Origin: Leadbetterella sp964563435 | GTDB taxonomy: Bacteria > Bacteroidota > Bacteroidia > Cytophagales > Spirosomataceae | Direction: 5' to 3' | DNA: 64,000 nucleotides | Assembly: GCA_964563435.1 (NCBI GenBank) | Contig: CAZLXI010000027.1 | Location: forward strand, 1-64,000 | In this document: positions 36,001 to 43,088 of the stretch, in pieces | Position numbering within the stretch: position 1 is the first letter of the stretch | Layout of the letters: each line of letters begins with the position of its first letter | Program-made: the position numbers and the translations under genes | Notes under the pieces: generated by a model | Database searches by the model: none | What the model was told of the DNA's origin: nothing | What the model saw: only the letters and a program-made list of their open reading frames with translations

Positions 36001-36110
36001 CCGGAACGCCTAACCCGGGCGATAGAAATGCCTCCATTTATATCGGGAATGACAACGGCGGCGGAGCCATTCCTGTCATTACAACATTTGGTATTAACGT
36101 TACATTTTAA
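33048..36110 (+). CDS. SusC/RagA-type TonB-dependent outer membrane receptor
   Basis: A 1020-residue outer-membrane importer from the ATG at 33048, with a signal peptide ending TAFAQ. It has a CarboxypepD-reg-like domain (residues about 26-105, VRGVITGSGNEPLPGANVM), then the TonB-interacting and plug region. EEVVVIGYGVARKRDLTGS is the characteristic SusC-family entry to the plug, and VLKDASTLAIFGVRGANGV the plug end. The 22-strand barrel follows, with PDPNLRWESILTTEAGFELA and DVNGDGVIDVNDRTMIGNP typical of the family. It takes up oligosaccharides together with SusD. There is no STN domain for FecR-type signalling, which fits control by the adjacent regulator instead. Confidence 0.96.
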   Translation: MKKNQLCMSFLLFMWSLGTAFAQSKEVRGVITGSGNEPLPGANVMIKGTSRGVLADENGRYRIEAEESSVLVFSYIGYLKTEEPVGSRTEINVELESAQSSLEEVVVIGYGVARKRDLTGSTASLKAADIADRPNPNPLNTLQGKVSGVQVTNSGTPGATPDIRIRGTVSTGVTRPLYLIDGIFNDNMDYVNPNDIESIEVLKDASTLAIFGVRGANGVIAITTKKGKEGRMSVNFNTTYGFKQLGKRIEMVNAAQFKELYEEERRNIGDNSIFDYSPWTADTDFIDEVTRVGAYNANNLTVMHGSEKNTVKFGIGYMLDEGIVKKQKLNRLTLNFNDEVKLTKWLKMGLNLSAMQQSNPWGGANGALEQARRAIPIGPAYGPDGIHPAMLPPLQSSGIYNPLIDIENNADSFRDGTLRGVGSFFTEISFLKDFTFRATWYGDREGSERRTYFPRRYVYFPVTGQVSGYELGLTRIEQVNSKTSKFQQDYILNYIKTFNEKHNFTGTAGITSYLLKASSVGGSAAQGSSGSSLEIPNDPRFWYLNSGFADPNSLRVLTGSTWQIERATLSYLIRGMYNFDHTWFLSASYRRDGSSAFLGANRWQDFYAIGAAWDITNEDFFQVKGIDYLKLKASYGQLGNQNTYGFDYPAYPELSTGNSGVFGGTLYPAYSQAYLPDPNLRWESILTTEAGFELAALDNRLSLEAAYYNRTSKDLLTIIPGVQGAQDGLTNIGSIRSRGIEASASWTQNLGNDLRLTIGANITSINNKVLELASKDMAIINGINRVQEGFPIGYFYGFVVDGVFQSEADINSYHEVIGLGSVRPGDLKFRDVNGDGVIDVNDRTMIGNPTPDFIYGANVNLAYKGFDLGLDFQGVYGNEIYRRWNSTESEFQRVNYAKFQLDRWHGPGTSNWVPILGADHRINYQFSSVAVEDGSYFRIRNIQLGYNFPATLTQNLKLQNIRAFANVQNLKTWANNHGYTPEFGAGTPNPGDRNASIYIGNDNGGGAIPVITTFGINVTF

Positions 36111-36130
36111 TTAAGTAAGAGCTAACAGAT

Positions 36131-37648
36131 ATGAAAAATCTTTTGAAAATAGCAGTCCTTACACCGTTATTCCTGATATCGGTTTCATGCGAGCAGGACT
36201 TCCTCGACAGAAAGCCTTTGAAGGTGACCCTGGATGATATAGAACAGGGAGGTATAGTAGGACAGGTGTTTGGCATATACGGTATGTTGAGAAGCAACGA
36301 AATGAGTATTCTTCCTTCGTTGACCATGGAGTACTTCAGAGATGACGACTCGATGAAAGGCAGTAGCCTGGCCGATGGCCGGGATTACGAAGTGGTGGCG
36401 GATGAATTTAACTACACCAAAGACCACTGGTTTACCAACAGCTACTGGTCTAAGCACTACGAAATGATCAACCTGGTGAACAATGCCCTGGCATTGGTGA
36501 CAGAGGAAGGTTTTAGCGATGAAAACACCATGCAGAACGTAGGAGAGGCCAAGTTTTTCCGGGCGTATGCGTATTTCAACCTGGCCCGGTGTTACGGCGA
36601 TGTGCCTTTGATCGACTTTCCTATTAAAAGTGCGGCGGAAGCCAATGTTCCTAAATCTCCCGTAGCGCAGATCCTGGCGCTGGTCGATAAGGACCTGGAA
36701 GATGCCGCCGGCCTTTTGCCGGAAAGCTGGGGGGCAGCTTATGTGGGTCGTTTGACCAAAGGGGCTGCCAATACGCTCAGGGCAAGGGTGGCCCTTTGGA
36801 ACAAAGACTACGCTAAGGCCCTGAGCCTGTCGGAGCAGGTGATCAACTCCGGCCAATACCAGCTGATGGATAAATACTTCCAGATTTTCGCTAATGAGGG
36901 TGAAAACGGCAGTGAGTCGATCTGGGAGCTGCAGTTTGATTTCTTTACGGCCGGCCAATCCACTTACGGTAGTGACTGGGCTACTTCGCAGGGAATCCGT
37001 GACCCGGGTATTCCGGAATGGAACCTGGGCTGGGGCTGGAATGTGCCCACAGATAAACTCGTGCAGGCATATGAAGCAGGTGACCCGCGTAAAAATTGTA
37101 CGATTCTGTTTTCCGGCCAATCCGATGACCCGGCATGGGGCGGATTCGGAAGAGTATTGCCGGGCTCGAGGCAGACCACGCCTGCAGGACCGCTGGAAAG
37201 ACAATACTGGAATAAAAAAGTGTACGTGGATGAAGCCTTCAAAAGAGCCAACGGTTTTAATACCTGGCAGGCCAACTGGGTCAACAAAAGAATGCTCCGG
37301 TACGCCGATGTGATCTTAATGGCGGCAGAAGGGGCCAACGAAACCGGAAACGGAGCAAAGGCTGAACAATACCTGGAAATAGTAAGAAGCCGGGCCCGCC
37401 ATGGAAATTCAGCGGTGCTTCCCAAAGTAGTGTTCACAAGTCAGACGCAGATGAGAGCGGCCATTAAACACGAAAGAAGAGTGGAGCTGGCTATGGAAGG
37501 GGTACGTTTTTATGACCTGGTAAGATGGGGTGACGCTACTACCGCGCTGGGCCCTCAGGGCTATACCAACCGGCACCGGTATATGCCTATACCTCAGCCC
37601 GAAATCGATAAATCAAACGGAGTTTTGGTGCAAAATCCTGAATGGTAA
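36131..37648 (+). CDS. SusD/RagB-type glycan-binding lipoprotein
   Basis: A 505-residue outer-membrane lipoprotein. The lipobox ends at Cys20 (LISVSCEQDFLD), followed by the usual N-terminal helix with DRKPLKVT. AKFFRAYAYFNLARCYGDVPLID lies in the TPR-like core of the SusD fold. It binds glycan and closes the SusC pore. It begins 20 bases after susC, on the same transcript. The C-terminal RHERRVELAMEGVRFYDLVRW-like region (here KHERRVELAMEGVRFYDLVR) is typical of RagB/SusD. Confidence 0.96.
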   Translation: MKNLLKIAVLTPLFLISVSCEQDFLDRKPLKVTLDDIEQGGIVGQVFGIYGMLRSNEMSILPSLTMEYFRDDDSMKGSSLADGRDYEVVADEFNYTKDHWFTNSYWSKHYEMINLVNNALALVTEEGFSDENTMQNVGEAKFFRAYAYFNLARCYGDVPLIDFPIKSAAEANVPKSPVAQILALVDKDLEDAAGLLPESWGAAYVGRLTKGAANTLRARVALWNKDYAKALSLSEQVINSGQYQLMDKYFQIFANEGENGSESIWELQFDFFTAGQSTYGSDWATSQGIRDPGIPEWNLGWGWNVPTDKLVQAYEAGDPRKNCTILFSGQSDDPAWGGFGRVLPGSRQTTPAGPLERQYWNKKVYVDEAFKRANGFNTWQANWVNKRMLRYADVILMAAEGANETGNGAKAEQYLEIVRSRARHGNSAVLPKVVFTSQTQMRAAIKHERRVELAMEGVRFYDLVRWGDATTALGPQGYTNRHRYMPIPQPEIDKSNGVLVQNPEW

Positions 37649-37660
37649 GAATTTTAAAAC

Positions 37661-38479
37661 ATGAAAGTAATGAAGAAGAACATAGTATATTACGCAGTGG
37701 TGGCCCTGTTCATGACCGGGTGCCAGGACATGGAGAAGCCACCCTTAGGGGAATACCAGACCGATGAACCTATCGTGGGCGACCTGAAGTTTTTTGCTCC
37801 GTTTGACGGAGATTTTGTGGAAGACATGAAGAAATCTGTAGGAAAGGGGGCAGGTACGTCTTTTGTTGGTGGAGTAAAAGGGCAGGCGGTTGAACTCGAC
37901 GGTGATGCCGCCAGTATTGTAAGCATGCGCACTACCAATGACTTCAAAAATGCAACCAGCTTCACGGTTTCGTACTGGCTTAAAATGAATCCGCCTTCGA
38001 AATCCGGGGCACAATTTGTGTGGTCTAATCCTACTACCAGCGGCGAGTGGCCGGGGGCCAATACTTTCCAGCTGATCGAAGACGGCGGCCAGTCTAATAA
38101 TGGCCTGATCGCCACCAAATTTGTCGTGCACGGAAACTGGATGGAATTTGTGGGGGATAACCGCATTCCCGGAGTGATGGATAACCAGTGGCACCACTGG
38201 GCACTGACTTATAATGAGGCCACTTCCCTGATGACCCTGTTTGTGGACGGTAAAAAACTGGCGCTGACCAAGGCGGTCACTAACGGTGCAAGCCCTTACG
38301 GCAAGGCCGATCTGTCTAAGTCCACCAAGTTTGTGATAGGCGGGCCGCCGCATTCGGCTTTGGGTACAACTCCTGACGGCTGGATGACCACATTTCAGGG
38401 TGGGGTAGACCAGTTCAGAATGTACAGCAAAGTACTTACAGATGCTGAGATCACAGCCCTGTATAATAATAAAGATTAG
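37661..38479 (+). CDS. LamG/concanavalin A-like surface lipoprotein
   Basis: A 272-residue lipoprotein (lipobox FMTGC, Cys21; a start at the ATG 37670 is also possible). The remaining protein is a jelly-roll of LamG/concanavalin A type: FFAPFDGDFVEDMK, SFTVSYWLKMNPP, NQWHHWALTYNEATSLMTLF and a closing VDQFRMYSKVLTDAEITALY. No catalytic residues are visible, so it is likely a surface glycan-binding protein that feeds the SusC/D pair. It starts 12 bases after the SusD gene and is in the same operon, four bases or fewer from the following GH30 frame region. Confidence 0.85.
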   Translation: MKVMKKNIVYYAVVALFMTGCQDMEKPPLGEYQTDEPIVGDLKFFAPFDGDFVEDMKKSVGKGAGTSFVGGVKGQAVELDGDAASIVSMRTTNDFKNATSFTVSYWLKMNPPSKSGAQFVWSNPTTSGEWPGANTFQLIEDGGQSNNGLIATKFVVHGNWMEFVGDNRIPGVMDNQWHHWALTYNEATSLMTLFVDGKKLALTKAVTNGASPYGKADLSKSTKFVIGGPPHSALGTTPDGWMTTFQGGVDQFRMYSKVLTDAEITALYNNKD

Positions 38480-38566
38480 AAATTGCCAAGGTCCCCGGTT
38501 ACACATAACCGGGGACTTACCAGGCTTATAATACCGTATGGGATCATCCCTATAAAAGAAGAAAAT

Positions 38567-39994
38567 ATGCGCAGAGTGCTTTTAACGATCATGCTTTTTC
38601 CAGCGTTTTATTCCTGCAAAGATAGCGGGAGCAACCGGGATGAACCGGCAAATGCCGACGGAAAGGTGACGTTATGGACGACTACCGGCAATCAAGTGAA
38701 GCTGCTGGTAAAAGACACGGCCGCAAGCCTTATTGAAAAGCAAAAGGATAACCAGGGCATCACTATTACACTGGAAGAGCAGGAAGCCCTGCAGGAAATG
38801 GAAGGTTTCGGGGCGGCTTTGACGGAATCATCGGCTTACCTGATGCACACAAAACTGAATGCCTCGCAGCGAAAACAGCTGATCAACGAGCTTTTTACCA
38901 GCGACACGGGTATAGGGATCAGTTACCTGAGGGTGACCATGGGGGCTTCTGATTTTTCGCTGGAAGATTTTACGTATAATGACAGGCCTGCAGGTGAAAC
39001 AGATCCCACATTAGAACATTTCTCTATAGCTCAAGACCGGCAGCACCTGATTCCGGTGTTGAAAGAGATCCTGGAGGTTTCGCCCCGTATCCGGATCATG
39101 GCCACTCCCTGGAGCGCCCCCGCCTGGATGAAAACCAACGGAAAGCTGGCAGGAGGTAAACTTAAACCCGAATATTACCCGGCGTTTGCCCTGTATTTTG
39201 TGAAATATCTGAAAGCCTATAAAAATGAAGGGATAGAAATTGACGCCATTTCCGTACAAAATGAGCCTTTGCACGAAGCCGCCTACCCGTCAATGCGGAT
39301 GGAGGCTGCTGAGCAGCTCGATTTTATCAAGAACCACCTCGGGCCTTTGCTGGAGAAGGAAAACCTGAAGCCGAAGCTCCTGATTTACGACCACAACTGG
39401 GACAGGCCCGATTATCCTTTGACCATACTCGCAGACCCCGATGCCCGGAAATATGTGAGAGGATCGGCATTTCACGCCTACGGAGGGCAGGTAACCGCTA
39501 TGACCCCGGTGCAGGAGGCATTTAAAGACAAGGGCATTTACTTTACGGAAATTTCGGGAGGACAATGGGCCACCAATTTTGCCGACAACATGGCGTGGAA
39601 CATGAAAAACATCTTTATCGGAGCGCCGGCCAACTGGTCAAAAAATGCGTTACTCTGGAACCTGGCGCTTGATGAAAATCATGGCCCGAAAAATGGAGGT
39701 TGCGGAGATTGCAGAGGGGTAATTACCATTTCGGAAGGCGGCTTCATCCAACGTAATGTCGAGTATTATGCCCTGGCCCACCTGAGTAAATTTGTGGCAG
39801 ATGGCGCCAAAAGGATCAAAACCAACCCGGTGACGGCCGTAGAGCACGTGGCTTTTAAAAACCCGGACGGTACCGTAGCCGTAGTGGTGTTCAATGGTGC
39901 CAATAACTTTCAACGGGTCAATATAGTCCGGGGCAATGCACAGGTCATTTCTAACCAGGAACCGGCATCTGTGGTCACCTACGTTCTGGAGTAA
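38567..39994 (+). CDS. Glycoside hydrolase family 30 lipoprotein
   Basis: A 475-residue secreted GH30 enzyme from the ATG at 38567, with a lipobox ending at Cys17 (FYSC). The barrel has the acid/base Glu233 in ISVQNEPLHE and the nucleophile Glu327 in YFTEISGGQW. MEGFGAALTESSAYLM and IRIMATPWSAPAWMKT near the start of the barrel, and NGGCGDCRGVITI after it, match the glucan-acting GH30 branch (GH30_1/GH30_3) more than the glucuronoxylanase branch. A C-terminal beta-sandwich is included. The exact substrate (beta-1,6-glucan, or another beta-glucan) is inference. It ends the SusCD operon. Confidence 0.9.
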   Translation: MRRVLLTIMLFPAFYSCKDSGSNRDEPANADGKVTLWTTTGNQVKLLVKDTAASLIEKQKDNQGITITLEEQEALQEMEGFGAALTESSAYLMHTKLNASQRKQLINELFTSDTGIGISYLRVTMGASDFSLEDFTYNDRPAGETDPTLEHFSIAQDRQHLIPVLKEILEVSPRIRIMATPWSAPAWMKTNGKLAGGKLKPEYYPAFALYFVKYLKAYKNEGIEIDAISVQNEPLHEAAYPSMRMEAAEQLDFIKNHLGPLLEKENLKPKLLIYDHNWDRPDYPLTILADPDARKYVRGSAFHAYGGQVTAMTPVQEAFKDKGIYFTEISGGQWATNFADNMAWNMKNIFIGAPANWSKNALLWNLALDENHGPKNGGCGDCRGVITISEGGFIQRNVEYYALAHLSKFVADGAKRIKTNPVTAVEHVAFKNPDGTVAVVVFNGANNFQRVNIVRGNAQVISNQEPASVVTYVLE

Positions 39995-40000
39995 GGGGGG

Positions 40001-40041
40001 CTAAAAGACCTTTTAGATACCCTCATCCAAAGGAACGAGGG
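40001..40041 (+). terminator. Hairpins after the GH30 gene
   Basis: CTAAAAG / CTTTTAG (40001-40016) and CCCTC / GAGGG (40020-40041) are two stem-loops within 50 bases of the GH30 stop. No U-run follows, so end-of-operon termination is only possible. Confidence 0.35.
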
Positions 40042-40069
40042 GCGCCTTTGGGAACAGGGAATGATCGCC

Positions 40070-41107
40070 TTAAGGTAACAGGTATAGCTCCGCCACCTTT
40101 TCCGCTATTTTGGCCGGAATCGCCTCGTTCAGGTTCGTTAGGAGGATGACGGTCAGGTCTGCATCGCGATAATACACAAATTCCGACTTGAAGCCGTTCA
40201 GGGAGCCGCCATGCCGCACCCGGCGCCGGTTATTCAGCCGGTCTATGCTCCAGCCCAGTCCGTATTCCGAATCTGTGCCGTTATTGAGCCGGAAGGGCGT
40301 CCAAATGGCGTTATAAGATTCCGGCTTCAAAAGCTGCTGCCGGGTCAGCGCTTCATTCCATTGGATGAGGTCATCTAAAGAAGAGAGGAAGGCTCCGCTG
40401 GGCCGGAGGGTGAGAAAGGGGAAAGTGTTTTCCGGCTTACCGCCTTGCAGGCTATAGGCGTTGACACGGTGAGGTACAATTTCGGTGAAGGTGGTGGTTC
40501 GTGTGGCGGTCATACCCAGCGGCCGGAAGATCTTTTCGCTTAGAAACACATGCCAGGGTTTCCCGGATACAGCACGAATGATCTCCGCCAGCGAATAATA
40601 GCCTACATTACAATACTCGTACTTTTCTCCCGGAGTAAAGCGCAGCGGCTCCTGGTAAGCGGCCTTGATGACGTTGGTATCCGGCTGGATCAGGTAGCCG
40701 TCAAAGCCCGGCGACTCGCGCACCACACCGGAAGTATGTGACAAAAAGTGGCGGATGGTGATCGGTTTCCAGGTTTCCGGGGTGGCGGGCAGATATTTGC
40801 TGACGAGGTCATCCAGCTGCAATTTCCCTTCCTCCCAAAGCATCATTATGCCCATAGCGATCATGGGCTTGCTGACAGAAGCTATTTTAAATACGGAGGC
40901 GGAAGAAACGGGCGTTTGTGTTTCGATATTGGCCAGGCCGTAACCGCTTTTTTTAATCACTTTTCCCTCTTTGACCACCGCCAGGGCCACGCCGGGGATG
41001 CCGGTTTTTTGCATTTCGGCTAAAATGAGGGAATCGGCTGGGTCAGAAACCTGGGCGTTGGCAGTAACTGCCCAAAACAAGAGCAGGAAGAGTATACTTT
41101 TTTTCAT
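40070..41107 (-). CDS. Secreted serine hydrolase, class C beta-lactamase-like
   Basis: A 345-residue protein from the ATG at 41107, with a signal peptide ending TANAQ. Active-site motifs: SVSK in FKIASVSKPM (nucleophile Ser), YCN in YEYCNVGYYSLAEII, and HGG in RVRHGGSLNGFKSEF. It is shorter than the other serine hydrolase in the window and lacks the DUF3471 extension. Function as a peptidase or esterase is likely; beta-lactamase activity is not implied. It converges on the GH30 gene. The start at 41143 seen in the open frame is replaced by the ATG at 41107, which begins the signal peptide. Confidence 0.88.
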   Translation of the reverse strand: MKKSILFLLLFWAVTANAQVSDPADSLILAEMQKTGIPGVALAVVKEGKVIKKSGYGLANIETQTPVSSASVFKIASVSKPMIAMGIMMLWEEGKLQLDDLVSKYLPATPETWKPITIRHFLSHTSGVVRESPGFDGYLIQPDTNVIKAAYQEPLRFTPGEKYEYCNVGYYSLAEIIRAVSGKPWHVFLSEKIFRPLGMTATRTTTFTEIVPHRVNAYSLQGGKPENTFPFLTLRPSGAFLSSLDDLIQWNEALTRQQLLKPESYNAIWTPFRLNNGTDSEYGLGWSIDRLNNRRRVRHGGSLNGFKSEFVYYRDADLTVILLTNLNEAIPAKIAEKVAELYLLP

Positions 41108-41145
41108 GATCATTACATATAGAATGTTTTTTCTGAACCGCATTA

Positions 41146-41276
41146 GTCATATAAGACATATTAGCTAAAAACTAAAAGTGGCCGCCGTTACGCACATTAT
41201 TTTTTTATTTAGGAGAATGTGCCGCAACTTTTAACTGTTAGTTATTCACTGTTCACTGAACTCATATGACTTATAT
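41146..41276. repeat. Long imperfect inverted repeat (AT-rich, intergenic)
   Basis: Between the serine hydrolase and NIPSNAP genes lies a large imperfect palindrome. Outer arms share CATATAAG.CATA (13 of 14 bases), the middle part matches CTAA...TAAAAGT.GC.GC, and the inner arms GCACATT (41192-41198) and AATGTGC (41216-41222) are perfect, flanking a T-rich loop. Similar short motifs (AACTGTTAGTTATTCACTG) recur elsewhere in the window, at the gap edge and near 24300. It may be a dispersed intergenic element. Confidence 0.5.
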
Positions 41277-41284
41277 GCCAAACC

Positions 41285-42010
41285 CTACCGCAGAGCGGAA
41301 AAATCAGTAGCTTTCAGAAAGACCGGTTGTATGCTTTCCACGATCTTCCCCGATTCTTCTGACTGATCCCTTACTTTTATCCAATCCGGATCACTGCGGA
41401 ATCTCTCCCATGAGCGGGCTGCACTATCCGCATTGTGATGCGCCAAAAAATAGAGTAAACGACCATCTTCAGTATCAAAATACATGAGGTTGGTCATGCC
41501 GTGTTTTTCAAAGAGTGCACGGGTATGATCTTTAAAACGTTTTACGATATCGGGATACTTCCCCGGATAGCAATTGTAGGTACGCATTTCAAATAGCCGG
41601 GGCTCAGTACCCGTATTTTGTTGAAATGCCTGGCTAAGGGCGGGATTCAGGGTCATGAATTGCGAAGTGATCTTGCTTATGATCTTACCGTTAAGTTCTG
41701 ATCGCCGGGCTACTTCCTGCCATTCCGGATCGTTGATGAATGCCTTCCAGGAGTTTTCCCGCGCCGTTTTGTCAGGAAAGCCCAGCACGTAGTACAGCAC
41801 CTGTTCATTTCCCTCTGCCGGCACCCAGTAGCCGATGTTCTCCATACCGTGCTTTTCGAAGAGTTTTAGGGTATGATTTCTGAACCGGTTAAGCAGGTCA
41901 TCGAGTTTACCTTCATTGCAGTGATAGATCCGGAGCTCGTAAAAGGTTGACTGTGCCGATGAAAGCAGAGGCATCACCAGGAAAAACGCTATGAAGATGT
42001 TTTTGTACAT
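41285..42010 (-). CDS. NIPSNAP family protein (two tandem domains)
   Basis: A 241-residue protein from the ATG at 42010, with a signal peptide ending SSAQ. It has two ferredoxin-like NIPSNAP domains: FYELRIYHCNEGKLDDLLNR with HGMENIGYWVP, then LFEMRTYNCYPGKYPDIVKR with HGMTNLMYFDT, each followed by a conserved WK.F..DPEW or WERFRSDPDW. The function of bacterial NIPSNAP proteins is unknown; the fold often binds small molecules. It appears exported. A -7 box (TAACTTTG, 42035-42042) lies upstream on the minus strand, divergent from the VapBC operon. Confidence 0.85.
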   Translation of the reverse strand: MYKNIFIAFFLVMPLLSSAQSTFYELRIYHCNEGKLDDLLNRFRNHTLKLFEKHGMENIGYWVPAEGNEQVLYYVLGFPDKTARENSWKAFINDPEWQEVARRSELNGKIISKITSQFMTLNPALSQAFQQNTGTEPRLFEMRTYNCYPGKYPDIVKRFKDHTRALFEKHGMTNLMYFDTEDGRLLYFLAHHNADSAARSWERFRSDPDWIKVRDQSEESGKIVESIQPVFLKATDFSALR

Positions 42011-42034
42011 TCGGGTTGAATTTTGAAGCCAGCC

Positions 42035-42042
42035 CAAAGTTA
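42035..42042 (-). promoter_or_regulatory. -7 box of the NIPSNAP gene
   Basis: Minus strand TAACTTTG matches TAnnTTTG, 25 bases before the ATG at 42010. A -33 box is not clear. Confidence 0.4.
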
Positions 42043-42070
42043 AAAATAAAACTTAGATAAGTAGTATGAT

Positions 42071-42078
42071 TATTTTTG
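42071..42078 (+). promoter_or_regulatory. -7 box of the vapBC operon
   Basis: TATTTTTG matches TAnnTTTG. Transcription would begin near 42084, downstream of the ATG at 42079, so translation is expected from the GTG at 42139. Confidence 0.4.
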
Positions 42079-42093
42079 ATGGAACCCGAGACA

Positions 42094-42135
42094 ATATATA
42101 GATGCTTATATCTTAGTATATCAAATTCTATATAT
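42094..42135 (+). promoter_or_regulatory. Inverted repeat in the vapBC leader
   Basis: ATATATAG (42094-42101) and CTATATAT (42128-42135) are perfect inverted arms 26 bases apart, just before the vapB GTG. VapB-VapC complexes typically repress their own operon by binding such repeats; that role is inferred here. Confidence 0.4.
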
Positions 42136-42138
42136 CAG

Positions 42139-42342
42139 GTGAAAACATCCATAGATTTACCGGAAGAGCTGATCGATGAAGCCATGCGGATAAGTGGAGC
42201 TAAATCAAAGATTGACGCTTTCAAAAAGGCATTGCAGGAAATGATTGACCGGGAGAGGAGGTTAAAGCTTCTTAAATTCAAGGGTAAGATAGACTTTGAA
42301 GTAGACTTAGATGCCGTTCGGAACAGAACTTCACTGTTATGA
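42139..42342 (+). CDS. vapB: Type II antitoxin, VapB family
   Basis: A 67-residue antitoxin beginning at GTG 42139 (KTSIDLPEELIDEAMRIS). It has a short N-terminal strand and helices for DNA binding, then a helix rich in basic residues (RERRLKLLKFKGKIDFEVDL), typical of the DUF2191-type VapB antitoxins. It neutralises VapC and probably represses the operon. The stop overlaps the ATG of vapC by four bases (ATGA), a hallmark of toxin-antitoxin pairs. An ATG at 42079 would add 20 residues but lies before the predicted transcript start. Confidence 0.82.
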   Translation: MKTSIDLPEELIDEAMRISGAKSKIDAFKKALQEMIDRERRLKLLKFKGKIDFEVDLDAVRNRTSLL

Positions 42343-42719
42343 TATTGGTAGATACATCCGTTTGGATAGATTATTTCAGAGCAGGTAAACATGCTGACAG
42401 ATTGGATCATCTCATCCTGATGGATTTGGTTTGTACCAATGAAATTATACTCACCGAACTAATTCCTGCTCTGTCACACCGAAAGCAGAAAGAAGTAATT
42501 GAAGCTTTGGTGGCATTACCTTGTATTCCCTATACCATATCTTGGGAAGGAATCCGGCTTCTGCAAAGTTTGAATCTCCAAAACGGGATTAATAAGGTAG
42601 GTTTGCCTGATTTAATGATCGCTCAACACTGCATAGTAGCAGACCTGGAATTTTGGAGCCTGGGTAAGCATTTTGAGTTGATGAGCAGGAATATAGCGCT
42701 GAAATTATTTAACAGTTAA
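42339..42719 (+). CDS. vapC: Type II toxin, VapC family PIN-domain RNase
   Basis: A 126-residue PIN-domain ribonuclease. Acidic residues for metal binding: Asp5 in MILVDTSVWIDYF, Glu40 in NEIILTEL, and Asp91 in GLPDLMIAQHC, followed by the SLGKHFELM region. Family members cleave tRNA or rRNA; the target here is unknown. The toxin overlaps its antitoxin by four bases. The pair is inserted just upstream of the ribosomal superoperon, where rpsJ would normally be expected. Confidence 0.88.
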   Translation: MILVDTSVWIDYFRAGKHADRLDHLILMDLVCTNEIILTELIPALSHRKQKEVIEALVALPCIPYTISWEGIRLLQSLNLQNGINKVGLPDLMIAQHCIVADLEFWSLGKHFELMSRNIALKLFNS

Positions 42720-42758
42720 AATATTTCCCCAACCCTTTCGCCATTAAAAAATTATCCC

Positions 42759-42766
42759 TATCTTTG
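42759..42766 (+). promoter_or_regulatory. Distal -7 box upstream of the ribosomal superoperon
   Basis: TATCTTTG matches TAnnTTTG, about 320 bases before rplC. TTTC at 42736-42739 is a possible weak -33 element. If active, it produces a long leader RNA. Confidence 0.5.
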
Positions 42767-43005
42767 CACCGCAATTCCCGGAAGGAGTATTCTTTTCAAA
42801 AGGTTTTGAGAAGTCGGAAATCAGCCGAAACCATCACTGCCAGGACTTTAAATAGTCTCCGTTCGCGAAGTTTTATGGAAATCACCGTGAGGTAACAAGG
42901 CTTGTTCCTGCAATATAAAGTAGCCTTACCTGAAAGTTTTGGGTTCACAGTGTTGTTCAAGTTGGTTCGTATGCCAACCTCTGGAGTTAAAAACTTGCTT
43001 TAAAC
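42767..43005 (+). ncRNA. Candidate structured leader of the rplC operon
   Basis: The 369-base stretch 42720-43088 holds no gene. Between the two promoters there are several stem-loops: CTTTTCAAAA / TTTTGAGAAG (42792-42813), AACAAG / CTTGTT (42894-42906) and GTTGG / CCAAC (42961-42978). This could be an autoregulatory leader bound by a ribosomal protein, or simply a divergent relic of an upstream region. It is a candidate only. Confidence 0.4.
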
Positions 43006-43036
43006 TTTGAATATTGTATTGGTTTTCATACCTTTG
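43006..43036 (+). promoter_or_regulatory. Proximal promoter of the ribosomal superoperon
   Basis: TTTG (43006-43009), 19-base spacer, TACCTTTG (43029-43036): near-ideal Bacteroidota promoter. The rplC ATG is at 43089, so the leader is about 46 bases. It shows that the operon starts at rplC in this genome. Confidence 0.7.
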
Positions 43037-43088
43037 CAGCCCGTTTCATGTTTGGAGCGAAAAATTGCGAATAATATAAATTATAAAT

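Noticed and set aside
36185..37204. 339-residue open frame opposite the SusD gene
   Set aside because: Antisense shadow of susD; the sense frame has clear family signatures throughout.
42720..43088. tmRNA, 6S RNA or tRNA in the long non-coding gap
   Set aside because: No cloverleaf, CCA end or recognisable consensus of these RNAs; only short stem-loops.
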